A stretch of 64,000 nt of DNA from Tetracladium setigerum. Lineage: Eukaryota; Ascomycota; Leotiomycetes; Helotiales. The position numbers and the translations under genes are program-made. The notes under the pieces were generated by a model. It was not told the DNA's origin. It saw only the letters and a list, made by a program, of their open reading frames with translations, and made no database searches. Location of the stretch: NCBI GenBank assembly GCA_031472005.1, contig PZJY01000003.1, forward strand, positions 2,604,001 through 2,668,000, in the 5' to 3' direction. Positions 24,201 through 35,462 of this stretch are shown here, one piece after another; positions within the stretch are counted from its first letter, which is position 1; every line of letters begins with the position of its first letter.

Positions 24201-25130
24201 TAAAGACTTTTTTTATATTTTTTTATTAAGAATTAAATAAAATTACTTTTTAAGCTTTAAACTATATATATAATACTTAACTCCTTCATCCTTTAATATT
24301 AAATAGCTCGTTTTATTAAAGTTAAGCTTCTTAAAGTAAAATATGTCACTTAAATATAAAAGGTATTAAAATTTTAAGAATCTCTTAATAGTTATTTATA
24401 TAATAAGTATTTTAAAGAAGATATTAAGCTTAAAATAAAAAAAATAAAAAAAGTAAGGGATTATTAAAGGATTATGTTACTTAAACAAGTAAAATTTAAG
24501 TTAATCCCGTTAATACAAGTATTTATGTATAAAAATCGACTTTAATAATTAAATTATTTAATATCACTCTTAATTATATATTTAAGGAGACCTTTAAGTG
24601 AAGTAAACGATTATCTTTATATATAACTAACTTAACGCTTATATCTCACTTATTTAGATAGTTATAATAATAATAATAATAGCTCACTTCAATTTAAAAG
24701 TAAAGATATTTAATATTATTAATATAATTGTAAATATAACTTAAGACTTTAAGAGTATATTAATAGCTTATTACTTATTAAACAGATTTAAATCTCCAAG
24801 TAAATATATTAAAATTAATAAAGTACTTTATAGACTTCGAGACTTATTAACTCTTTAGTATAAATATTTCTTAACCACTTTAAAACGCTTAAGTTTAATC
24901 CCTTATATAAAAAAGCTTTATATCTTTATATTAAAGGATTAAAAGCTATTTATAATATTCTATATAAATAATACTTAAATTCTTTATTATTAATTAAACC
25001 TTATTATAACTACTTAATTTATTAATTAACTTAAAAGGCTCATAAACTTTAAGACCTTAGAGATATTAAGTAGTTCTTAAGAATATAAGTAATTAAGGAT
25101 AGAAAGAATTTTTTTTAATTATTATATAAT
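21281..25130. repeat. AT-rich, RIP-degraded repeat block
   Basis: About 3.8 kb of very AT-rich sequence (TTAA, TAAG and TATA dominate) without any ORF longer than 60 codons. The switch to GC-rich sequence at about 25131 is abrupt. The pattern is what repeat-induced point mutation leaves behind in Pezizomycotina: decayed transposon copies with C-to-T and G-to-A changes. The left part (21320-21620) is rich in CTTAAGAG/TTTAAAGTC palindromic words. A TIR-type element inside it is listed separately. I cannot identify the original transposon family for the rest. Confidence 0.7.
22969..23676. mobile_element. Small non-coding element with ~100-bp inverted ends
   Basis: The left arm (22969-23070) and right arm (about 23570-23676, reverse complement) pair over roughly 100 bp. 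Shared words are AAATGATAATATAAG, GTGCAGTGGAAGTGATC and AGAGTGAATATAAGTGATC. The outer 22 bp of the arms differ only by C/T and G/A exchanges. The 0.7-kb element has no coding capacity. Its interior contains a direct repeat around TTTTAATCGGATTCTTATTA (near 23300 and 23342). Probably a MITE-like or internally deleted DNA transposon hit by RIP. No clear target duplication could be read. Confidence 0.7.
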
Positions 25131-26574
25131 CTGGGTCGTGGTGTTGGCCCCCCCGGGTTTAGCGACCGCCCGATCGGGCAACGCGCGCGCGCGGCGCCGC
25201 CGCCGCTTTCCAACGTCCATAAAAGCCGCCCTCCCCCTCCTTCCTCGACCATCACCCTCTGCAATCCTCTGTTTTTTTTCCCCCCCTTTTCCCAACACCC
25301 CTCGCTCAATCCGCACGGTCTCCTTCCTCATCATGCGCTCTCGACCCCTCACCACGCGGACCCGCTCGAAGGCCCCCCTCGTCGGCCTCGCCGCAGCTGG
25401 GAAAACCTTGACGGCGCCGTTGGCCTGGAAGTACAACGACGATTCCTCACTCCGGACTCGATCCTCTTGCGAATCGCGACCGCGATCCTCCCCGCTCGAG
25501 ACGATTGAATCCGCCGAGTTGCGAGCATGAACACGAGCTCCCCCTCACCGCCGTCGCACCATCGCCAACTTCACGACGCGGCCTCGTCGATTGCAGCGCC
25601 GGACTGCTTTGAACCGCCCTCAATGCATTGCGAGCTGGCCAATGGAAGAAATGCCTCATGGCGACGTGTTCAGCTGCTGCCTGGCCATGCCTGCAGAATT
25701 ACGGGTGGGAAAGGATCTGGGTGAGTTTCCCTGCGCCGTGGAGACGACGACGACGACACTGTCTGCCTTGATCTGGGCCGGGCTAATCTGTGATGAGAAG
25801 GACCGATGTCTGCCTGCGTGGCTGTGACCAAATGCAGATCGCGTCACGAAGCTTCGACCGAGCATCCCACCGACCGGAATGCGAGACGCGGTCGGTGAAC
25901 GACGGGGCGCAACTGGGCAGCGAGAGGTGGACGATCTCGAGACATTGGACCTTGTGACTTCGGAAGGAGCTGGAGGCGCTCCTATTGCATGTTGGAAAGC
26001 TGGACTCGGTCAGTGAGGGCCCGCTCTGGGTGCGACGCACTCTGCGCCGCGCAGTCTCATATCTGGAACGGGAAGGTCGTTTGGGGTCATGGACTTGGGT
26101 TTGGGCAGGATCGGGCTATTCATAGGCTTGATCTTGAGTATTGGATTCTCGGTGAAACGGAGAAGAGCGGGGACTGCGCGGTGGAGGATTCATGGTTCAA
26201 TGGCGACGGAGGGCCACACGGACGAAATTGGGGCATAGTATGTCGAACCTTTGCAATGCTTCGCTGCAAGAAGATGCGGCGTGCTTGATTTGGGAGCAGC
26301 GGGATGGGCCTGACCGCGTTCGACGAATGCCGGGCAAAATTGGGAGCCCTGCACATGGCTGCAGAGGCTTGGAGAGCTGAGATCTTCAGTCGTATAGTCG
26401 GGTTCTTTGGTTTCAAAGCAGCTCACGGCAGTTGCGAACGGCAAGATGTTGAGGCCAGCCCAATTACGACAAGCAGCGGTCCCTCGCAGATGACCACTTA
26501 AGCCGCTCAGTTCCCTACCTGAATATTCTACACATTCCCAACCTGATTCTCTAATTACTTGCTCACTTTATCTC
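25131..26574. other. GC-rich non-coding or unresolved region
   Basis: Sharp change from AT-rich to GC-rich sequence with CG-rich and pyrimidine tracts (25190-25300). A possible short ORF from ATG 25333 to 25530 encodes a basic, Arg/Ser-rich 65-residue peptide. It has no recognisable domain and I do not rely on it. The rest probably belongs to the upstream region of the Myb gene starting at 26575. Confidence 0.3.
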
Positions 26575-29103
26575 ATGATGGCTGCCCCTACGACCATGAC
26601 ATTCATTGCATACACACCTCCTCCATCAAACAGCAACACCCTCCGACCTTCTCAGAAAAAGCGGTCAATTCCATCACTTCCGAGCAACCAGAGAACACAA
26701 CACGCAGCGATTCTTTCCCTCAATAGGACACAGAGAAATGCAGAAGCGAGAGCTGAAGGTACGTGGAAATTCCTCCCCAGAAGCGGAACGCCCTAACTTA
26801 TCAAAACAGACCGAAGGCATATCCTCATTGAGAGCGATGAATCCGACGATGATCTGCCAACCCTCGAGGAGCTCCTTCGAAGTCCTCCGCGTCGGACAGT
26901 CTCGGGCCAAGCATCAAGCACTCGACTCACCTCTCAGAATTTGGACGGGCGAGCGCTCAAGGAGACTGGAACACAAGCCGAGGAAATGGAAACGGGGAAA
27001 TGTGAGCGTCAGGGTGACACTCTAGGTAAGCGTGTTAATTATTTCCAATGTGAAGAAGCGGCTTGCTGATAATATGCAGATCAACCAAAGATTCTCGATG
27101 ATAAGCCAGAGGAGGATAGCACAGATGATGAAGTGGATGCCGGTGCTGGTGAAGTCAAGACCGGAGGTACTATACGAGGCGCGAGTCCTCGGAGTACCCT
27201 CGAAACCTCGAACCGCGCCTCTAAGCCTCCAAGAAAGTCTGCTGATATTTCTGGTCCGTGGTACGATGTTGAGGAGGAGCGCTACGTCGATTGGTCCGCC
27301 CCAGAATTTGGACCTCGTACGCCCCGAGACGAGTCTTCTGCTCTAGCATCAGATCAAATCAAGACCTTTCCAGCACTATCTATACCACCGCAAGACCAGA
27401 GCGATGAGCAATGCGCCTGCGCCTGCGACATTACCGCGAGCTCCTTTGAAGAATTAGGGGCACACTCCTCGAACCAGAATCCCAACGACAGCAACAATGG
27501 ATGGACTGAAGATCAGGCAGCTGAGTTGGAATATGAATTTACGCTGGCTTTGGGAGAGCAAGGGAATTCGTTGTCGACCAGCGCGCCAAGCTCCCCACGC
27601 CCTTGCTTAGCCGATGCACTACAGGACGACACCACGGCCCAGAAATGCACTGAAATCACCATTAGCAGCCGAGAAGAGTTGCGAGAAGCGTCCCGTGATG
27701 GCACCCCAGCTCAAGGCCTTGAGGAGTGGACGCAACAGGAAACTCAAGTGGCAGGGAAGACACTGGCTCAGCGGGGACCACAAGAAGAAGATTTGGTAGT
27801 TGATGGGGGAGAGGTGGAGATGCAGCAGCAGGAACAGGTTCGAGGTAAGCTGGTTGAAGAGGGTCATAATTCCAACGGACCTGCGGGAATACATTGCTAA
27901 TGGAACACGTCTCAAGCAGAACCTTCTACCTATCCATCGGGCCATACACAGTCCGAGATCAATGTCAGACATTCAGCGACTCTGATCAATAAAGGCCATC
28001 GTCATATTTTACCTCGAAGTGCAAGTTCCTCTGGTCCATCCGGTACGGCACTCTGTGACGAGACCGTGTTGGCGGATTCTGGGGAGAAGCGCAGGCGCAG
28101 GGACCCGCATCGAGAGATCGGCAGCGAAAGCTTACATTCTGACGATAGCGATGATGCCTATAATGAAAGCAATGCCGACCTACCACCTGCAAAGCGACAA
28201 AAGCTATGTGAAGCACCTGTTCTAACCGCCTCTCCCCGTTTCCGAAGGCCGGCCTCGTCCACCAGCCTCGAGTTGGACGATACGCAGTCTCAGTCCGATG
28301 ATAGAGGTCCCTCGACCGCTGTTGATAATGAGCAACACCATGCCTCGCATACTTCTCGGGACTCCTCTATAGTAATAGAAGAGCGGTCCCCAAAGGAGGA
28401 TGAAGAGTTTGATGAGCTGGCTATAGATGGCTACTCACAACAAGGATATCATACGGAGGGCTCAGACAATTCGGCGGACGAGGACTATACGCATAATGTG
28501 GGCAACGAGGACGACGAGGAGGAGAACATACGGCCAACAATACAACGAAAGTCACCATTGCACTCTCGTGATAAAGGTCTCAGGCACCGGCAACCACCAG
28601 CCTCAACACTCAATAAGCAACTGCATACGCCACGAACTTCCCGGAGCCCTTCTACTACACAAGCATCACAATCGTCTGCCGAGTACCGAGAGTGGTCCTT
28701 TGGAGGCTCTTTCAAAAGGGTCAAGATTGGAGATCGAACAACCTTTCATCTTGAGTTTACCCTCGACGACAACCTCGACGATACCCCAGAGTATCTTGAA
28801 CTGTCAGCGGCGTTCAAAGCGATAGACAAGAGCTTGAGCCTCGGGTCGACAGCAACTACCCGAGCCGCTCGGAGCACAACGATACCTCCTCAGAACCAGC
28901 ATGGGACGTCGTGTTCTTCGAAGAAACGTAACCCGTGGACAGTGGAGGAGGATAAAACTTTGAAGAAGATGAGGGAAGATGATGGTTGCTCATGGAAGGA
29001 GATATCTGCAGCACTGCCTCTCCATCCTCAGAGTTCGATCGAGGTTCGCTATTCTAAGAAATTCAGCAGTGGCACTGGATCGAGGAAACGCCAACGTTTG
29101 TAG
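26575..29103 (+). CDS. Nuclear protein with C-terminal Myb/SANT-like domain
   Basis: Four exons (26575-26758, 26810-27025, 27080-27844, 27920-29103) join to a 2349-nt frame, 782 residues. Introns of 51, 54 and 75 bp have GTACGT/GTAAGC/GTAAGC donors and CAG acceptors, and all three are phase 1. The product is largely disordered, rich in Ser, Glu and Asp, with acidic stretches (ESDESDDD after the first intron; EDDEEEN near 28515). Basic motifs KRRRR and KRQK suggest nuclear localisation. The C-terminus has a conserved block (WSFGGSFKRVKIGDR) and a Myb/SANT-like repeat, NPWTVEEDKTLKKMREDDG then SWKEISAALP, about residues 725-770. Probably a DNA- or chromatin-binding protein. A partial copy of its tail lies at 40056-40360. 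Confidence 0.75.
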
Positions 29104-29301
29104 GTCAGGTAGAGATTGAAGCCGTGTATCATCAGTTCATACAGCTGATGCCCGCATATTTGAGTTTTGATAATTCACATCTTTGCATTCCTACTCAATT
29201 ACGTCTCGAAGATTTAATTTCCCTTTTTCTTTCTCAATATTTGTCTTCAAGTATCTTAATATTAACAATGGGTATCCTGACCTGGCGGGCTTTCATCCGT
29301 C

Positions 29302-30593
29302 TCACTCGACAGATAGGGTTGCATCCACTACCTCATCTTGCTGTGGCTGCCTGTTATCATTGTCGCATTTCTCATCCTCTACACCCTGTTCCTTCGTCTT
29401 CAATTCAGGACTTCGCCAATAAAGACATTCGCCACAGTCTGTGGACTCATGGCGACAAATACAACAAACATCCCCTGCGAAAGATACCTTCTCTTGACAA
29501 TCGCAACAACACATTACCTTTTTCCTCATCCGAATTGGCCTAGCAACATAAGACTGTTCTCGCTCGATTCTCTCCATCCTCCCTTGGATCAATATCGATT
29601 TGAAGTCTATCCCGTTCATTCCTTCTAGCAGACGCTTGCTAATATTATTCATGTCCTGGTAGCTTTCTCTTTCCTTGAGTAATGGATCCAACGGGGGTTT
29701 GTCTTCTATTGCAGACAACTCGGTGGTATCTCCAGTGTGTTTCCTTTCAATTACCAAGCTTTCAGTCGACTCATGTCCAACGTCAAATTTTGTCAGCTTG
29801 TAACCCTGCAGTATGGTCCATGGGATCAAAGAGACAAGCATGACAATAGATCCCCCTATGTCATAGAAGTTAGAAAGGTAAAGGGAAATCGACTAAGTCG
29901 CAGCGCTTACCAGATACTTTGGGTACAATCCCGGTAATCCCAAAAGGCCAAGAGACGTTCCAGCAGCAAAAACGGAACATGATGAGCAGCTTAGTAGTCC
30001 CCAACTTCCTCTATTGCGCAACTTACGCAACAGATTTCCCCGCGACCGTGAAGATAGAGCGGGAACAATGACGCGAACATATGTGCGGAAAAGAATCCCA
30101 GTACTTGAAGTATGACTGCCTCGTCTAATTCTGCGAAAACGAAAACAACGGCTAGGATATCGAAGATAGATACGATTGAGCTGGCAAAGAATAACAGAAT
30201 ATATGCCAGCTTCCGAGAGCTCATTTCAATCTTGAAATTAGAGCAAATCCTCAAGAAGAACATAGCCTACAGACAGTCAGCAAAGTGTTGGCGGATTGAG
30301 GCTGTACTCACTTCTAGAGAAAGTTCCAAGAATATTGAGAAGTGGATGAGGATCCACATGGCTGGCACCCACCGTGTACCTTCTTCGGATTTGTCAACCT
30401 CGATGAAAGATATCAAGGCCACATCAACGAAGAGGATGACTACCAAGATTGAGACCCTAGTGGGCAGGCCATTCAATCTTTTTTGCCTAGTGCAGAATTG
30501 AATTATTGTATCAACAGTATGGAGGACCAAGATGAGGATAGCCAAGCTGTAGGCAGTAACGAGACTGCCACAGCTGGGAACTTGTAACATCAT
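29302..30593 (-). CDS. Multi-pass membrane protein with Cys-rich tail
   Basis: Spliced minus-strand gene, ATG 30593. Exon 1 is 30312-30593 and exon 2 is 30027-30266, with a 45-bp intron between. A third short exon lies near 29929-29990 with an uncertain 5' boundary (AAG acceptor), and the last exon ends at 29302 after an intron with donor GTAAGC and acceptor CATAG. Hydrophobic segments include VTAYSLAILILVLHTV, VSILVVILFVDVALISFI, YILLFFASSIVSIFDILAVV, one near LGFFSAHMFASLFPLYL, and one in the last exon (VMLVSLIPWTIL). The cytoplasmic tail contains clustered Cys pairs, CCCDCQ then CCICRH then CGEC, which look like metal ligands. Unrecognised family. It faces the Myb gene tail-to-tail, about 200 bp apart. 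Confidence 0.6.
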
Positions 30594-32838
30594 TGAAAGG
30601 CCTGAAAGCGCCTGCAAGGAATTCGGTGGGAAGTATCGGTGAGGAGACAAATGGCTGTTGGTGCAAGGGAAGCACCTGCAAGATGAAGCTGTGAAGGTAT
30701 ATCGAGGCGGTAATGCGTGGATGTGATTGACTAGAAATGAATGAGACGAAGATACTCGGTGAGCAGAGTAAGGCAGACGATGCACAGGAGAAATGAGGAG
30801 GGCAACTTGCAGGTTTGCCTTGTTCTCCATCTATCCTCTTATACATTAAGTTCACATAAACGAAGATGACACTAGTCCACATGTAGTACGTTGAGTATCA
30901 ACGGAGCAGGACACAATCTAGTTTGCTTCTAGCACAAATGTTTAGGATGCACATTCCATTGGACTGATCCCCAAGAACCAACATCGATCTACCCGGGGTT
31001 TATTTGAGACATGACTCCATTGTTCAAAGACTTTCGAGGTATGAGAACCACAATCCGACCATGGCGCAGCGGGACAAGATCAGAGAGAGGGCCCTGCCAA
31101 TGACAAGCGAGGTGTGGCAATGGCAAGCGATGTATGCCATTGACTAGCGCGGCCTGGTCCTGCCATGCCGCTTCCCTTGGCCTCAAATCGTTGACAGGAG
31201 CCACTAGGGTTCGGACCGCCGCATGCTGTTTAAGGAGTGTATAGATGAAGATTTTCCGCATGTGTGATCGTGCGACTGGTGCAGCTCTGCTTTGACCTTT
31301 TCGATGAAACAAGGACATACCTGAGGTAACTTCTCGCGAGGTAGCACAGTAGATGTCCCTACAAATTTTCGAGATCTCGCTGCAATATCCAAGCTAGGGG
31401 GGTCAAGACTTTCAAGATGTCACATCCATGCTGGGCAAATCGTTCAAGCGACCACGTTGCCAGTCCGATTTCGACCTACTGTAGGTTGGGGAAATGACAT
31501 GGAAACATATGTGCTGTACGATCCGTTTCCACTGTGTCCTCAAACCAGGCCAAACTGTTGCTTCGGGGGGTAGATCGATTTATTAAACCCAAGCTTCAAT
31601 CCATATGACCCATCTTTCTTCCACAGCTTGTTCAATTGTGTAGTTGCCCTGGCTGCCGGGACTTGACCCTCCTGGAACTCGAGCCACGATCAGTAGGTCA
31701 CGGCTGTTATTGTATTTCGACTTCTGCCTTAGATCGGGGTGTTCGCGCAGCCGTCAAGGGGAGCCATTCGAGCCTTGTGACGAGATGAGGCTCTCTTCCG
31801 CTCGAAGCTCGGGACTTCGAACCTCAGCTTTCATATCCACCCGCCCTAGAATATATTAGCCTTGTATTCTAGAAGACCGCGTTTCAAACCATTCCCAGAC
31901 CGATGCCTTGGTTCTCCTAGAGGTCGAATGGAGGCGCTCAGTAAGAAACCTCCGAAATTTGGCATCTCTGATTGCGTCTTATGTTTCCGATTCAACCGGC
32001 TTCACACGGAGAAGAGAATGAGGTTCTGGCTTTGTTGCAAAAGAGATGGAAGATATTGTACAATTCGTTTATGACCTCAGGATTAAGCGGTTTTTCCTGG
32101 CAAATTTTTAGGAGGGCACAAGGCAACGCTAGGCACCCAAATATCTCGGCAGCCCAACCCACATCATCAGGTCTTTTACAACCTGACCCTCGCCTTTAGG
32201 ATCTCTGCGGCAACTGTAATAGCTTTGATTCCGCTCCTATATCAGAGCTCACCGTAGCTGAACATATCGACCCCGCAACAGCGTTACCCCGCTCGATTTT
32301 CACGTCCTGGCCATTTCGAATCGACGACTTTCTACTTGAAGACCTATATCATCGTGATACCGCTACACCACTTCTGTTGGCTGAGGGCGAGGCCGTCGCG
32401 TCGATAATCAAATGCCGGTGAAAGCGTCTATCAAACCTCATGATCCCCAGGGTCTGCGACACAAAATTGTGGCAACGCCGCCAGGTGAAGAAAATACAAT
32501 ACTGCAGGATGTGCAGTCGCATGTGAGTGTTGGATGATAATTGCCTCCTTTTTTTGCTAATTGCGCGCAGCTTGGAAAAAGGGGCAACGCAAGCTACCAC
32601 CAGACCGAGGAAGACTCAAGAGATGTGGACTTGACAGCGGGCATAGAAGTCATCATCTTCCTCATTACAGGCAAATTTCAGGTTGGAGGGGTGGAGATAA
32701 GCAGAGCAGGAGAGGGGTATCTGGTGGAAAATGAGATGAAAATCGAGTTACAAAAACTTACTGCTGTCGCAATTATTAATCAAGATTGAACATTTTGTTT
32801 CCTACACTTATCTATGGTTCTCGAAACTGAAACTTATC
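30594..32838. other. Intergenic, with TGGCAATGGC-type repeats
   Basis: No supported gene over about 2.2 kb. A cluster of related words (CCAATGACAAGCGAGG, GCAATGGCAAGCGATG, GCCATTGACTAGCGCGG) lies at 31090-31165, about 500 bp upstream of the membrane-protein gene. Similar words appear upstream of the gene ending at 32839. The rest holds short ORFs without motifs. Confidence 0.35.
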
Positions 32839-34099
32839 CTATCCACCTTGCGAATCTTGACAATTGTATGTTTGAGGCCGACCTGCCTGATATGTCCCAT
32901 TTCCCTGCCCCATCTGTGATACTTGACCGTTAAACATGAGAGGCCGGCCTGATATGAATTCCCTGCCAGGTATAGCCCATTCTTCTTGTCCCGACATCTG
33001 CAATGCTGGGCTGCTAAACATGGGAGGTCGACCTAATATGAATTCCCTGCCAGGTATATACCATCCTTCGTCTTGTCTCGACTGCAATGCCTGATCGTCG
33101 AACATAAGAGGCCGACCTGATGTGAATTCTCTGCCAGGTATAGCCCATTCTTCTTGTCCCGGCATATGCAATACTGGGCTACTAAACATGGGAGGCCGAC
33201 TTGTCATGAATTCTCGATCGGGTATGGGCCATACGTCGTTCGGTTGCATAACAGGTAATTGCTCCTCTTCATCTGATGGCTGCTGTTGTCCCTCACCAGC
33301 TCGGGAAGGAGAGGTTTGAGGATGATTTTGCTGGACGGGAATTGAGACGCTCGTTGATGTAGGAGTTGTATGATAGAATGCTGAGAGTCCGACTTCAGGA
33401 AGAGGTGGTGGATCATTGGTTACAGGGACTTGTTGATAGTCGTTCAGTCTTCTTCTTTTGTTGCTTTGGTGAATTCCTGGAGCGGCGAAATCTGTTACTT
33501 GGGGGCTTGGGGATCGCAAATCCCCTTTTTTTCGCATTCGAGGTCTTGCCAATCTGGGTGGCGGATCGGGTACAATGCCTTCTATATGTCCGTCAGTAAA
33601 ACAACTACAAAGGGAAGAAAGACATACTCGGGGTGTTGACGAATTCTTCTACGAATCCGACTATTAAGATCTTCTGGGGGATATCTTTAATATGTTTGAT
33701 AAGTCTGATGAGTTCTTCATCTTTGAGGAGATCGATTTCGCGGAAAAGCCGGTGACCATCTGGTTTCGTTGCGAGACAGAGTAACACGACTCCATATTCC
33801 TTCCCATGCTCAAAGAAGAGTTTCTCCGGTCGGCTTTTGACTTTTCCCTGACGGCAGGCTTCAAGAACTGGCCGTAGAATCTTTGGCTCCGTCCAAGGCT
33901 GCAGTAGAGCTGATCGAAAGGCAGCCTCAATCTGGAGCAGGGTGATGTCGATACTGTCAAGTTTGACGTGACGAATTGCTTTGAGCAATGCCTCACGGAC
34001 AACATCGGGTTGTTTCGAATATGCCGTAGCTACGTCCAGGTCTTCATCGGGTGATTCTTGTAATCTCAAAATGATCTTAACAGGTGGCTGGGACTGCAT
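32839..34099 (-). CDS. Hypothetical protein with WxIPGREF tandem repeats
   Basis: Two exons (33628-34099 and 32839-33581) separated by a 46-bp phase-1 intron with donor GTATGT and acceptor ATATAG. The frame gives 404 residues. ATG 34099 is used; the in-frame codon at 34105 is TTG. The N-terminal half (about 155 residues) is an alpha-helical-looking domain I do not recognise (ALLQPWTEPKILRPVLEAC, KEYGVVLLCLAT). Next come a basic NLS-like stretch (KRRRL) and a Pro/Gln/Ser-rich linker. The C-terminal third consists of about five imperfect repeats of roughly 28 residues with the core WxIPGREF then GRPxMF (33235-32870). Function unknown. The repeat array suggests fast-evolving surface or interaction region. 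Confidence 0.6.
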
Positions 34100-34763
34100 T
34101 TCCAAATTTTGGGCATACGAAAGAGTATTTGGGAGGAGAGCAGTGACTATGAGCTAGACATTGACAGCGTACGCTAGGCAATGGCGTATAGTGCCAACCA
34201 TTTGGCATCCCTTTCCCGATGCGCATCACTTTAGGACAAGCCTCGGAGTTCGTAAATCAATTCGCAATACCCCCTCTTCTCCTGCTTCAAGATAATCCTT
34301 GTAGCGTATGCAATTCATCGAATCGGATGCTAGCTACTAGAGCCTAAATAGTGACGTATTTCCATCTTGAATGCGTCACTGCCTAGCGGGCCCTGTCATT
34401 GCCTAGCGGGCCCTGTCATTGCCTAGCGGGCTTGGTTACTGCCCTTGCCATTGAAGTCGCTGAGTAGCTCATTTGTATAAATTTGAATCTATAGCCTCTA
34501 ATTAGTTCAGGTTTATCGCAACAAGCTCTCTCCAGTCTGCCAGTATCCCACTTCTGAACAGGAACTATACGTCTTTCACCGCAACCTTAATTTGCAAACT
34601 CCTCCAAGTCTGTCTGTTACTTCGTAACTCCGGTCGGAACTTTTCAAGGTGGGGCCGGCCCGTGTGAGCCTAGAAATCAACCTAACCTAATGGGGTTAAC
34701 AGATGGTTATCCAAGCAACCGGAGCTGACCTTATAAACCACTGCCATTGGTCATCAGTGGACA
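34100..34763. promoter_or_regulatory. Upstream region with TGCCTAGCGGGC repeats
   Basis: A CATTGCCTAGCGGGCCCTGT-like unit is repeated three times in tandem (34376-34438). Further GCAATGGC / GCCATTG words occur at 34175 and 34455. The block lies directly upstream of the minus-strand gene starting at 34099 and of a small ORF on the plus strand at 34764. Possible shared binding sites; no factor can be named. Confidence 0.35.
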
Positions 34764-34957
34764 ATGGCACACCACGAAAGACCTTCGATTGCGGATCGTC
34801 CACTTGTGAGAGCTCTACGAGCTATCAGCCTCCTGCCAAGTAACATGGTTACTTACCAGGTAAGTTCACAACTGGTGCGAACCCACATTTTCGAGATGCT
34901 AACATTTATATCTAGATGTTTAAGAACAATCTGGAGGCAGATGCCGCAGAAAATTAG
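34764..34957 (+). CDS. Small two-exon ORF (45 residues)
   Basis: ATG 34764. Exon 1 is 34764-34859 and exon 2 is 34916-34957. The 56-bp phase-0 intron has textbook signals: GTAAGT donor, TGCTAAC branch point and TCTAG acceptor. The product is 45 residues, starting MAHHERPSIADRPLVRALRA and ending in an acidic tail. A TATAAA-like word is about 35 bp upstream. Without the splice the first frame runs on to 35030. Family unknown. The clean intron is the main support. Confidence 0.4.
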
Positions 34958-35090
34958 GAGGGAGGATAGAGGGAAAGAGTTTCACAAAAAGGAATCGTCG
35001 AAAGGCAACAAAGGTCCTCCAAGCGTTTAAATTGTGGCGAGATGGATATCGGATTTTCCTCACAGCTTGATTTCTTTTCACTCAGCAGTC

Positions 35091-35255
35091 ATCACTGTCA
35101 CTTCCGCACTTTATATGTCAGGATTCTCCTGTCCTTAGTCGCTCTTTATTATTTTTAGTAGCACTCAATCCATCACTGTCACTTCCGCACTTTATATGTC
35201 AGGATCCCCCTGTCCTTAGTCGCTCTTTATTATTTTTAGTAGCACTCAATCCATC
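35091..35255. repeat. 81-bp tandem duplication
   Basis: An 81-bp unit starting ATCACTGTCACTTCCGCACT occurs twice (35091-35171 and 35172-35252), with only a couple of substitutions (TTCTCC versus TCCCCC), followed by the first bases of a third copy. It lies about 200 bp upstream of the kinase-like gene at 35463. Confidence 0.8.
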
Positions 35256-35462
35256 ACTTCATTAACATGATTTATGTCCTACTGTTCTGATGCAGCTAGT
35301 TATGTAAATGATTGCGGTTGGAATGGTGGTTGGCCAGAAACAGGAAGCGGTCTGAGAACTTACTAGGTGGCAACTATTTAGTCTCCTTCATCCTTTTCCC
35401 AAACATAGTTACACTCGTTCGACGCTACCTTCCACACATTTCAACGAGTGGCCCCATAAACC

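Noticed and set aside
21281..25130. Centromere or mitochondrial insertion
   Set aside because: AT-richness alone fits RIP-degraded transposons better; no mitochondrial gene could be read and the block is short.
32300..32376. tRNA-like sequence on the minus strand (A-box-like GTGTAGCGGTATCAC and a GATTCGAAA word)
   Set aside because: The T-arm does not pair and the acceptor stem cannot be formed; at most a decayed tRNA-derived piece.
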